A stretch of DNA of 64,000 bases from Rostratula benghalensis (Eukaryota > Chordata > Aves > Charadriiformes > Rostratulidae), in contig VXAI01000162.1 in the NCBI GenBank assembly GCA_013399305.1, positions 376,113 to 440,112 on the forward strand, written 5' to 3'. Position 1 is the first letter of the stretch, and each line of letters begins with the position of its first letter. A program made the position numbers and the translations under genes. Positions 34,346 through 45,508 of this stretch are shown piece after piece. The notes below the pieces were generated by a model that ran no database searches, was not told the DNA's origin, and saw only the letters and a list, made by a program, of their open reading frames with translations.

Positions 34346-36405
34346 TTCACTTTGTGTACAAGTGATGGTTTATTGAGCTTAAAGGCAACTAAAATTAAAT
34401 ACAAGACTGTTACTTTCATCAAGAGTATGGGCTACACACCTGTGTGGAAAAGTGCATCTAGATTTCTGTCCCATCTCCCAAGACTGCTGATGAAGTCTGT
34501 GAAGTGTTTAGGAGTGGTGAGATCAATGTGGTGCTTCTCCATAAATGGATATCGAGCTGGTAACAGAAGACCTTGGTACCTCTAGAAAAGATGGGGCCAT
34601 CTGTAAAGACAGCTGACTGGATGCGTCAGGCTGCTTACTTTCTCTGTTACAGTTTAAGATAAATGTTTTTAAACTGAAAACACCAATTATGTAAATGACA
34701 TCAGGAGGGAAGATAAGATGTTTGGCATGAAAGATTACCCTACACAGTGCCAGATACTGCAGTGATGTCTTACAGGAACCAGCAAGGAAAATCAGAAAAC
34801 AACAACACAAAACGCCTCTGTTTTGTCGTAAGGAGTGAGCTGGGATCTTGCTGAACGCTTTTTTCCACTTCAGAGAGCTGGCACACAGCAAAGGTTCCTT
34901 TAGGTGCCCACCAGACCAGCAGACATTGGCACATGGATATTAGTAAACTAAGCAGAACAAAGAACTATTCTCTGGCCCTGAGGCCAAGAGGCATGGCACA
35001 GCCACCTCTACACAGCATAGCACTTGGCTACAGACCTTTTCTAGTCCTTATGTGGTGCTTTGCTGGCAAGAAGACCTGCTTGTTACTTTTTATCCATTTT
35101 TATCAGTCAAAAATCTCTGGAAAAAAATTCTACAGCTGACTGAGATTACATGATACATACAGTGATGATCTGCAGTCACATAAAAATATGAGGGGTGGGA
35201 GGATGAGGATTCAAAGCCTGCTGAGATAGCTCTAGAGAACAGCGCAGAGGGATCCAGACATGGAGCAGTGTTGTTCATAATGACTTTTGGAGTTTCCTTG
35301 GCACATATTCTCTTGTGCTCAGGCAAAATTTGAGATAACTATTTGGCACAGCCAGAACTGTACCAGTGATGACACAAAGAATTAAGTAGTCAAAACAATC
35401 ACAGGTTAGTGCTGAAAACCATCCTTCTGCCCCTGATTTTTTAACATAGACGTAGTCAGCCAGGGTTTGGTTGAAGTAAAAAAAGAAAAATGAAGCTGGT
35501 GAGAGCCACTCCATTTTAACTAGAAAAGACACTAAAGTTCTTATGCCAAAGCTAATACAATTCTTGCCAATCTAGTAAAGTTCTCAAGCTTAACCAAAGG
35601 CTGGGTACCATTGATGGGACGTAACCAGAAGGACAGATTGGATACATAGAGTTAGCTAGTGTAGTCATCAGGATGCTGGCTTTTCCTCACAGTGTATAAA
35701 TATAAAGTTGTTTCAATGCAAAGAGGTCACATAGATCAAAAATACTCTCTTCCTCTCATTCTCACAGTGGTATTCTCAACCTTGCACTCTTGTTTTGTAC
35801 ACTCTATGTGTGCAAAGAGTTTGGTCTGGATCACAGTCTCAGACCCACCCCCATTAAGTGTAGTAAACTTAGCCCATACAAATCCATGGAGCAGTAAAAC
35901 AAATAAGGTGAAAACTTTGTTAGGGAAACTGTAAACTCCATCTGGATTTAAAGCAACTCTGGAGATAAACTGGATGCTCCCTTCAGTACAGACCAAATGG
36001 ATAGAAATGCGTATATCGTCTATGCAGCTTCTAACACGCAGTATTTGAAAAGACAATGATCTTTTGAGCTTCCAAAGCTTTTAGGACTCCTATAACAAAC
36101 ACAAGAAGAGCCAATCTACAGGACTAATATATATTGATTCATCACATGCTAAGCTGACAGCTGCAGTAGGAATGGCCTTTGATTTGAGCTGCTCTGTTAG
36201 GTTTTGGGGGGAGATGGATGATCTGATGACACATAGTATCAGTATTAGTTTTTTACCCCTCTTAAGAGTTCATTCTTATTTTTCAAGTCTTTATGTACAG
36301 ATTCTGCAGATTCTAAAATAATTCTTTATCAAGATGCAGGTCTTTATCACCAAATGCTTTTCCCTCTCCAATAACTGTCCTTGTAATTTGAAAAATTAAA
36401 TGTTT
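34346..36405. other. Unique sequence between two LTRs
   Basis: No retroviral coding signature was recognised. Open frames at 34340-34585 (+), 34523-34891 (-), 35275-35532 (-) and 35736-36056 (-) give translations without a known motif. The two LTRs are of different types and opposite orientation, so this is not the inside of a single provirus. Confidence 0.45.
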
Positions 36406-36790
36406 TGTTGTGGTTTAGGCTGGACTGGCCACTAAACGAATGACAGACGGCCTCTTTAACTTCTGTCTCTTCCCAAGAGAAAGAAAAGATAATAAGGGGA
36501 GAAAACTAAATCCACTTAATGAAATATCAATAATAAAAATAAAATACAATATATAAATATATATGAAGAAAATAATGTAATCTATTCAATATATGCAACC
36601 TGTATTGAGCTTGCAGGATGACAATCCCATCACTGGAGGCACTGGGAAAGTCCCAGACTGGACTCGGTGATGGACAGGAACTGAACTCAAAAACTGGATT
36701 CAGGAACACATAGATTGGGATCAAAGGTAGATGAACAGATAGAGTCCTTGGACATCGGCCATTGAAGCTTTCCTTCTATTGACAGTAAGT
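36406..36790 (+). mobile_element. LTR fragment of a second endogenous retrovirus type
   Basis: Starts TGTTGTGGTTTAGGCTGGAC and continues with a purine-rich AAGAGAAAGAAAAGATAATA, an AATAAAAATAAAATAC stretch, GGGAAAGTCCCAGACTGGAC and ACATCGGCCATTGAAGC. The order of these parts (TG start, A/T-rich middle, GGGAAAGTCCC-type segment) matches a passerine LTR type that I recall. The right end cannot be placed: no CA terminus with a matching target duplication was found near 36790. It is probably truncated. Confidence 0.65.
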
Positions 36791-37680
36791 AACTGTTGAG
36801 ACATAATTTTACTGGAGCTTTTGAGTGTACATTCTGGTCAGCACATGAGCTGCCTATTACAAACATCTTCTGTATTGGAAAGTTTTATGAAAGTGACTGG
36901 ATTCTTTCAGAAACTATTTGCAAGCTTTATGGTTATCTGAATTTTTATCCATCCAGTCCAATCAATACCGGTGGGATGTCCCACAAGGCTTTCAAAATTT
37001 GTCATTCAACTGTGGTACATTCTGATAATAAAACTGTAGTAGAAAGCATTTAAATCATTGCTAGTGTGGAAAAGGAGCAAGAGTTCAAAATTATACTTGT
37101 GGATTTAGTAAAGCATTTGTATGACAGGTGGTTCCTCCAGCTGATTCCTCTTCTACTTCTCCAATCAAATTTTACCTAAACTGGAAACAAACTGTAATTT
37201 AGATTCACTGCTAGAAAAAAATAATCTGGGATATGTGTAAATATTCTGTGCCATTCCTACAAAGCCTGTAAAATAAAAGAGTAAAAACTGCAGAACTTAA
37301 ATGCCATAGTAGTGGGCCTTCTCATTGTGATTCCAACAAAATATCCAAGGTTCAGGTTGCAATGTCTTAACCATACTGTTTCTCCTATACATAGAGATAG
37401 ACTCTTTTTCTTTCTTTCCTTTTTTAACCAGATTATTTCTTTTGATTATTCCTTTGGAGTACAAGGAAGATGTAACTGTTAGAGCATGTATTGTGTTCGG
37501 ACAAAATAAATTCAGACTTCTCAGATAAGTGGCTTATATGCAGGGAAAAAAAAAAGCAAGATTAAAAAAAACTAAGGACAAGGAAAAGGAATGCATACTA
37601 AGTGGTCTTGCATCACACAGAAAGAAGAAATCTCTAAAGCCTGCAGAGTGATACTTCAGAGGAGTAATAAAGCAAACAAG

Positions 37681-37710
37681 AGTAGAGTGCACAATAGTAG
37701 AGTGCACAAA
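37681..37710. repeat. Two-copy 15-bp tandem repeat
   Basis: AGTAGAGTGCACAAT followed directly by AGTAGAGTGCACAAA; one base differs. Confidence 0.9.
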
Positions 37711-40700
37711 TGGCATGTGTAGATACAACTAAAGAGAAATTAATGAAATGTTCTTCCAGAAGAAACTGACTTATAAGTGCTATTCATATTTCTATTATCT
37801 CTGAAAAGAGTTTACTAGAAAATAAAACTAACAGTATGGAACACAAAAGGTAATTTAAGAACTCAGACTGTTATAATACCTGTTCATACAGTTAAGAGAG
37901 AAGTCTGTATAGGAAAAAAAGAGGTTAGCCTATTCTTGTGGTGGCAAAGTTGTGAAAACTGTTGAAAGTACTCTGAGCCTTAGTCAGCGCTATTATGTAC
38001 TAACACCAAAAAGTTACAGAGAATACTTCTCAAATATTACAAAACATTCTCAAAGTACTTAACACTCATTTTTAAACAAACATGTATGCACTGACTCTTA
38101 CAGAAGAATATACCAGGATTATAGACTGTAGATGGATATAACATACATGCTCCTGCCTTCAGATGCACTATGTTTCTAGGATTCCACTTTTGAAAGATAG
38201 AGCTGTCATTTTATGTGTAACAGGGATGTAACATGCTAAAGAGAGGATACAGAGAATGGGTCCATACAATATTACCTGCTTTTGCAGACCCATTTGATCT
38301 CAGGCCTCAAACATGTAATAAGGAAGAGGGTGGGTGACTGAATACTTGCCTTCAACCCATGCACCTCACACCTTTCCATTTGAAGACAGAAGGCATGTCC
38401 ACGCTCCAAAGCTGAGTCTTCCACTTTGTAATGTCTACTGGTCTGTCATTGCAGAACCTGTCAGAAGCCAGTCACACGAGCTTTTACCTGGAAAAGACTC
38501 CAGCATCATCAGATTTGTAAGAAGGGATATGTCATGCATGTGAGGACATATTGAACACCTACAGTACTAAGCAGAAATACAGCAAGGTATGATCCCAACC
38601 AAAGTGGCATCAACTAATTTGTATCCACATTAATTTGGTTTAGATCACTGTAGACAAGTTTTGTCTTGGAGAGAGCCAGCCCATCCCAGGGCCAGGGAGC
38701 AAGCTAACATTAGCTAACGGGCCACTCTTTATCTAGTAACACGCACATACTCTGTAGAGGACAAATCAGAGAGGTAACCATTTACCTTATTAACAGTTCA
38801 TGTAACTGAAGAACACTTGTAAACCTTAATGTTTCAGCTGTGCTGTATCACAGTGTCTTTCTCTTCCCTTAAAACCATAGGTTTTCCTTCTTTTCAGTGT
38901 ACACCAGTTTACAAAACCAGTTTTTTTCAAACTTGTATCACTTTGCTGAACTGTAAGTAGTAGAAAAAGAGACCAGAGTATCTATGCTTTAAGATACTGA
39001 AAAATAAATTGATTCAAGCTGGAGGACACTGAAGAACTGGATCGCTATACTACTCCTATTACAACTATGTAATAGCTCATGATAGGCTATATAAATATAA
39101 TGGCTTTGAAAATGCAAAGTGGTAAATGTGTAGCTGAAATATAAAACTCTTCCATATTTAATAGAAAGAAAGAAAATGTAGAAACAGTCTTAGTTTTTAT
39201 GAGCTTCATACAGAATTTAAAATGGCCGTGAAAGTTCTAACAGTTCTTCTAGGACAGCACTAAAGTAATCTACAAGCAGAGCATCATTACCTGAAGGTAT
39301 AAAGTCAAGCTTAATAAGACAATATGATCAATATTTAGAGAGAATTTGTTTTAATTGTTTAGCCGTTCCTAGAAAAAAAGACTTTTTAAATTTTATTTGC
39401 AATTCATCAATATCCTAGTCAAATTTAAAATTTGAGCTCAGGTATTTAACCAAGAAAATATTAACTTTGAACTAATATGTACTTGTGTATGCAGTGCAAA
39501 GGGCAATTGTCTCCACTCTTTTCAGTTCCAGTTCTCCATAGCACATGATTAACAATCTGAAGCAATCTGCCCAAGATTCAGAATCTTGTTTTATACATTG
39601 AACTTTAATGTTCTAACATAATATCATTTATATTCCAAGCACTCTATAAAAAGATTATTACCCATCATTCTAAAGATGAGAGCTTAAAAATTATTTATTT
39701 TTCATGAGATATAACTGAAACTGTAGCCATAGTTAATCATTTCACTAAATTGTAAGCAAAGCTTCCATTTTATTTACAACAATGATCCTATGAACTTCAA
39801 AGAGATTATTCTTTTACAGAAAAATATGGATAAGCTTAAGTAATTCTAGGACTGAGGGCTGAGTCTGTGGAGGTTTTTATAACAATTTTCCTTTTTGTTT
39901 TGTTTTACTCTTTGTTTAGGTGTTTTAACAGGTATCTTTGATAATATTTTTATATTTGATAATAGCAAGTAGATACATATGTAACAGCAAGTAAGTGGAA
40001 TTTACCAGTGTCTTAAAAATATCATGGATTTTACTACCTGTCCATGGAAAATATGAAGGAAAACCAATGCAATTACATCTTTATCCCAAATGAAAGTTGG
40101 GGGAGGGGAAAAGATTGTCATACACATTATTAAACAGATTTCATCACTGCAGATTTAATGAAAGATGCACCACACTGAACCCTAGCATTTCATTACTTAC
40201 AAAAAACCCCATATGCTTACATGATCAAAATCAATGAGACTGACACAGCCCATAATACTGCAGCTTTAAAAGGGCTAGAGGAATAAAATTACTTTTATTC
40301 ACTTCGGTCATATGTGCATAATACTGGCTTTTACTGATGTTTTATTAATCTATGCTTAAAAAGAATTCATTTCCCAAAGTGATAAGGACAATGATTGTTT
40401 TCTATCAAGAGCAAAAACATAATAAAATAAAAGAAAAATACATAGACCAAAAATGTCACAGAAGCTTCAGATAGTACTCAGAGAACATATTGCCAAAAGA
40501 AAATCTATCATTTGGTTGTCTGCAAAGCAGCTTTCTTGATCAGAAAACTCAAGTAAGGATAAATGTGTGGCAGGGGCTGGATTTGTTATATCTGTTGTGA
40601 TCTACCTCTTTGTCCTTTTTCTCCAAGGAAGAATGCAGAACACACAGCTAGAAACTGTCTGAGTAGTTCTGTACTCTTAAAAAGAATATTTGGTAAAATA

Positions 40701-41249
40701 TTTCTTATTTCAAATAAATCCCTCTCCTACTGAGGACTTGAATTTGCTCTTGTGCTCCATGCTTTAGCTGGCTGCTTCTGGAATTGTTAAGAAGCCCATA
40801 GTAAGTCCATGCAAGACAAATTTTTAGGGTGTTAGAAAAAGCTGTTAAAAATTATACCAGATAAAGGTTATGTCTTAGAAACAATATACAACTAAAATGT
40901 TGATGCTTAACAAAGCCAAAATGCATTTATCAAGAGCAAGTAAGTAACAGATATCTGGAGAGATAACAGCAAGACTATCATTAGCATATAACAGTAATGC
41001 AGTAATGGAGAAACATTTAACCTCTTTGCCTTTGAGCATAAGATATTTCATTTGAATATTCTCAGAAATAATGACTATATCAAACTTTCTAAAAGATCGA
41101 CAATAATAAAATAAAACCAAAAGAAAACAGAAAAAAAACTCGCCAACTAAGAGATCTGAAACGGTGACAGGATAAAAATAAGAGAGTTAAAACAGCAAAA
41201 TAGGGAACCATATTAGATTAAGATGGATTCCATTTGATTTTTATTAAAA

Positions 41250-41284
41250 GTGTGTGTGTGTGAAAAAAAAATAATATATATATA
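41250..41284. repeat. (TG)n, poly-A and (TA)n microsatellite
   Basis: About six TG units, then a run of A, then ATATATATATA. Likely length-polymorphic. Confidence 0.85.
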
Positions 41285-44218
41285 CACCAACTATGAATGG
41301 TAAATACATCACAATTTAATGTGGTTATAGTAAGATAGTAACATTTTTTTAAAATTTGAATTTATTATTTTTGTGAAAGCACCTGGAAAGTGGAGATGTG
41401 GAAATCAAATATGCAGTGTATTTCCTGTAACAGCCATTATCTGATATAATATATGTGATGGCATTTCATATCTAGAGAAATTTACCCTCACAAAACATTT
41501 GTTCAATAACTTAAAAATGATACAGTATAAGAAAATGAAATCCAGACAACTGGAAGCAAGACTTCCTTTTGAATAAACTGGAGAAATTGGCAAAGAGTTT
41601 TAGCACTTCTAAATCTTACCTTGACATCAGTTAACCAATACTACCCCTATTACTATCACTAAAACTTCTTAAGCACCCTAGATCCCTGAAAGACCTACCG
41701 TGCTGGCTCAAGTACAACCTGTGTCAGAACAAGCATGTAAGATTGCATTCTTCTTCAGCAACTTTGTTCAGTAGCTGTGATTTTTTCACTCTTCTGATTT
41801 AAACCCAAGATACATTAAAACTCATGAAATATTTTTTCAGTGTTTTATTACCATTATTTTTATTAAAATTTATTACTTTTATACATATATATAGCATGAT
41901 TGTGTCTTGATTGTTTAGTCACACTGTTGTGTGTTTCTTGGATTTCTCTGGCTATTCATTCTCAAGCTTTCTTTTGATCCTACAATAATTTTTCTTTATG
42001 CTTGTTGGAAGAATTTGCAATTATTTCATGAACTGTCATGAGTGTCCACCCATTACAAAAATTAAATAATGGGAAAAATCAATTGTTAATTGTATGGAAA
42101 ATGTGGGTTCTTAATCAGTCGCACTTCACCTGGACCAGGCAGTTAATACACAGAAAACCTTTCCACCTACCAGCAATTTTTCTGCCTTTCTGTACTTGGG
42201 AATTAATAGTCACTTTTATTTTATATAATCTCGGTTTTTGCTTAAAGATTTAAGCGTGTGGATTTTACCTGGATTCTTTGTTACACTTACGCGACTTCAT
42301 AATCTGAAGAAAAATGCAGAAAGTTGTCAGGAGTTTCCTTCGTTCTTTGGGAACAGGGGAGAACAACCATGCTGCGCTTAACTGGTTGTAGCCAAATTAC
42401 ACAGGTTACCAAAAAAAACAGCAACAGCATAGCAATTACCCCCCCTTTGATCTGCAGTTTCTATACCCAGGCAATCCACTACATTCTTGTTTCTGTATTT
42501 TATTCAATGAATTTGTGACTTTTTCCTCATTCTCATTTGCTTTCTCCTCTCATCTTCTGCCTCTTGGGTTTTATCACTCTTGAATTCTGGTTTTTACAAT
42601 GTTTCAGCTCAACTGAAGAGCTGAAAGGTGGCTCCCTCCATACTAATTTATAATCTAGTATTGAATGCACTTTCAGGGAAGACTTGTCTTCAAATACTTT
42701 CATGCTGAGAGGAGCAATGAATTCAACTCTCCAGCTCTCACCTTCTCTAAATTTCTGACTAAATTAAGTAATCTGGACTTCTGGTAAAAAGCTAAGTAAG
42801 AACACTGTCAGAAACTTGTCTTAAAAGTGAAGAGTGAAGTTATTACTCAGATTAGAAGAAATATATTATTGAGTGCAACAAAGAGTTCCAGACCTGAATC
42901 CAGGCTCACATGGCTCTTAACTTAGTGGCAGTTAGGTATCTACGAGAGGAAGGTGATTTCAAACATGCCTCTATCTTCATATTTTTATTGGCTGACATAG
43001 CAATCTGCTTCTTATAATACTTCTAATAAAAGGTTGGGAAGGGTACAACTGAATACCTGTGTTCTTTACTGGCTCTGACTCTTGAAGCATAAGCAGTTTT
43101 TTTAAAAACCATAAAACCTAGTGGGAACCGTAACATCCATCAGGGCTTATACATGCTGTTATACACCATTTATTTAACATTAATTGTAATCAGTCCATGA
43201 GGCACAGTTGTTGATTGATGAAATTAATGGTCAGTTGCTGGCTGATGCTAAGTGAAGCAGTATGATTCATATATATCTATCCAACTAAGATACTAATGAA
43301 TCAGGGGTCACACTTGCATTGCTTCTACATGATTTATAAGCTTAACAAAAATATATTGTTAACAGTGCCACCAGGGACTGTAAGGGATGGCTGCTTTTGC
43401 TACCCACCTCTACGTGACGAACAACCAGGGTACCTGAAGTGCAGTAAACCGGTCTATTTCCTCCTTCCAACAAGTCTATTTTTAGCAATGGTACTGGAAA
43501 ATAGCCTGCTGAACTATATTTCTGATTCTGCATTTTCTCTTGTCTCCTTTACTGGTCTCCATTTGCAAAGGACTGGCCCTAATTTTGCTGGGGACAGCTC
43601 CCCACTTCTGCAGAGATGGACTATGGCAGTGCAGTTAACTTTCTTTTGCTTCAGTCTTCAAGTCTGTTTCTTATGAAACAAATAACATCAAGACATGTCC
43701 ATAGAGATCTGAGTATTGAGCTAGGAGGCTTCACTTGCTTATTTTCAAGGTTAAGTGGCAGTCCTTTTTGCATCTCTCTCTCATTATCTTCCTTATCCCT
43801 TATGAAACATTTCATACTTGCCATTTTTAACAGGAAAATGTTATTGCAATGTTCTCCATTTCTTTTTTACCAAATTAAGCTTTATTCAAAAGGAGGCACT
43901 TTTCTACTACTTTTACCTTTTGCACCAGCCTTGAAGGAAGTGACTTCCTGAGCCCCTGAAATCACATAATCCAGCTGTTAATTTACCAAGATCCTCTTAG
44001 AAGTAGTCAAGCTGCTGGTTCCTACTACTTTCAGTAGAAGGCTGTTCTATGACTTTATTCTTCTCTTCTCATAACCAGAATCTTCCTGATTTCCAGTCTA
44101 AAAATATTAAATGGCAATCTCCTATCCTGTTTCTGAGCCACTGTTTGAGTAGGTTTTCCCCTAACCCAGTTTGGCTTAGATAGATCTGGGAAACTACAGG
44201 CCAGTCAGTCTCACCTCA

Positions 44219-44443
44219 GTGCCCAGGAAGATCTGCCTGAAAACTCTGCACATGGGAAATATGCAGGTGACTGGTGACAGCCAACATGGCTTCACTAAGG
44301 CTAAATTGTGCCTGACAAATTTGATGGCTTTCTACAACAGGGTTACAGTGTTGGTGGATAAGGGAAGAGAAGCTGTCATCAGCTCCCTGGATTTGTGCAA
44401 AGCATTTTACACTGTCCTGCATGACATGTTGGTCTCTAAATAG
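44219..44443 (+). pseudogene. CR1 RT N-terminal fragment
   Basis: A 74-codon frame: '[19 protein letters not shown]' and '[19 protein letters not shown]'. The first catalytic Asp (SLDL) is present, but the conserved AFD is AFY, and a TAG follows 'LVSK' where the family continues with Leu-Glu. The true frame extends upstream of the Met into GNYRPVS-type sequence, so this Met is not a native start. Confidence 0.85.
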
Positions 44444-44475
44444 GGAAGTCATGGATTTGACAGACAGACCACTCT

Positions 44476-44826
44476 GTGCACAAAGAACCATCTGGATGGC
44501 CACTTTCAAAGAGTTGTAGTCAACAGCTTGAAGTCCAAGTGAAGAACAGTGGCAAGTGGTGGACAGTGCTAGGACAGGTACTGTTTAACAACTTTGTTGA
44601 CAACATAGATGGTGGAATTGAGTGCATCCTCAGCAAGTTTACCAATGACACCAAGCTGTGTGACAGAGTCAACACTTTGGAGGGAAAGGAGGCCATCAAG
44701 AGGGACCTGGTCAGTCTTGAGAACTGGGCCCATGCAAACCTCATGAGGTTCAACAAGACCAGGTGCAAGGTCCTGCACCTGGATGACAACCAAGCGAAAA
44801 TACAGATTGGGCAGAGAATGGATTGA
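44476..44826 (+). pseudogene. CR1 RT palm fragment with deletion
   Basis: A 116-codon open frame whose part from about codon 30 reads in the RT frame: 'FNNFVDNIDGGIECILSKF', then TNDTKL in place of ADDTKL, and 'RFNKTRCKVLHLDDNQAK'. The stretch matching '[14 protein letters not shown]' is damaged (it reads GQVLFNN after a frameshift). Loss of the first Asp of the ADD box alone would be expected to abolish polymerase activity. Confidence 0.85.
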
Positions 44827-44893
44827 GAGCAGCCCTGAGAAGATGGACTTGAGGCTGTTGGTTGATGAAAAGTTCAACATTAGCCAGTAATGT

Positions 44894-45277
44894 GTGCTGA
44901 CAGTCTGGAAGGCCAGCCACATCCTGGGCTGCATCAAAAGAAACATGACCAGCAGGTCCAGGGAGGTGATTCTGCCCCTCTGCTCTGCACTCATGAGACC
45001 TCACCTGGAGTACTTTATCCAGCTCTGGAGCCACCGGTATAAGGACATTAATCTGCTGGAGCAAGTCCAGTGGAAGGCCAGAAAGATGATCTGGCTGGAG
45101 CACCTGTCCTATAAAGACAGGCTGAGAGAGCTGGGTTTGTTCAGATTGGAGAAGAGGGGGCTCTGGGGAGACCTTAGAGCAGCCTTCCAGTACCTAAAGG
45201 GGGCCTATGGGAAAGATGGGGAGGGACTCTTTCTCAGAAAGTGTAGTACACGACTAGGGGTAACGGTCTTCAACTGA
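44894..45277 (+). pseudogene. CR1 RT C-terminal fragment
   Basis: A 127-codon frame carrying 'ILGCIKRNMTSRSREVILP', 'LMRPHLEYFIQLWSHRY', '[18 protein letters not shown]' and 'FQYLKGAYGKDGEGLFLRK', a well-preserved C-terminal connection region. It is preceded by a stop (TAA) where the frame should join the palm fragment and breaks again before the '[17 protein letters not shown]' region. It is the best-preserved CR1 protein segment in the window but is not a gene. Confidence 0.88.
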
Positions 45278-45508
45278 AAGAGGGTATATTTATATTAGAA
45301 ATTAGGAAGAAATTCTGTACTGTGAGGGTGGTAAAGTAGTGGAACAGGTTGCCCAGGGAAATTGTGAATGCGCCATCTGTGGGGGTCAGGTTTGATGGAG
45401 CTTTGAGCAACCTGATCAAGTGGGAGATGTCCCTACCAATGGCAGGGTTTTTGGAACTAGGTGATTTTTAAGATCTCCTCCAACGCTAGCCATTCTATGA
45501 TTCTATTA

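Larger units (their letters stand above)
36791..44187. other. Long unique AT-rich stretch, no gene recognised
   Basis: About 7.4 kb with no CR1 body. It contains a 15-base tandem duplication (37681-37710) and a TG/TA microsatellite (41250-41284). Open frames such as 40875-41120 (-), 43296-43676 (+) and 43616-43951 (+) are not family-like. The last part (about 43990-44140) carries faint words of an old minus-strand CR1-type 3' region (TTCCTGATTTCCAGTCTAAA), too weak to call. Confidence 0.45.
44188..45508 (+). mobile_element. CR1 LINE, longest plus-strand copy
   Basis: About 1.32 kb, from the start of the RT domain (GGGAAACTACAGGCCAGTCA) to a complete 3' end (CCATTCTATGATTCTATTAA). The order is RT block 1, '[19 protein letters not shown]', first Asp box, a region equivalent to '[14 protein letters not shown]' with a deletion, 'FTNDTKL' for the second box, C-terminal 'LRELGLFRLEKRGLWGDLR', 3' UTR and tail. 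The endonuclease and ORF1 are absent (5' truncation). Stops and frameshifts break it into at least three pieces. Confidence 0.95.

Noticed and set aside
33915..36790. A single provirus bounded by the two LTRs
   Set aside because: The LTRs have different sequences and opposite orientation, and no gag, pol or env signature lies between them.
43296..43951. Overlapping 126- and 111-codon plus-strand frames
   Set aside because: The translations are hydrophobic and Ser/Leu/Phe-rich without any motif, as expected of chance frames in pyrimidine-rich DNA.
43990..44140. Possible old minus-strand CR1-type 3' fragment left of the 44.2 kb element
   Set aside because: Only one or two words (TTCCTGATTTCCAGTCTAAA) look right and no tail or frame is recognisable.
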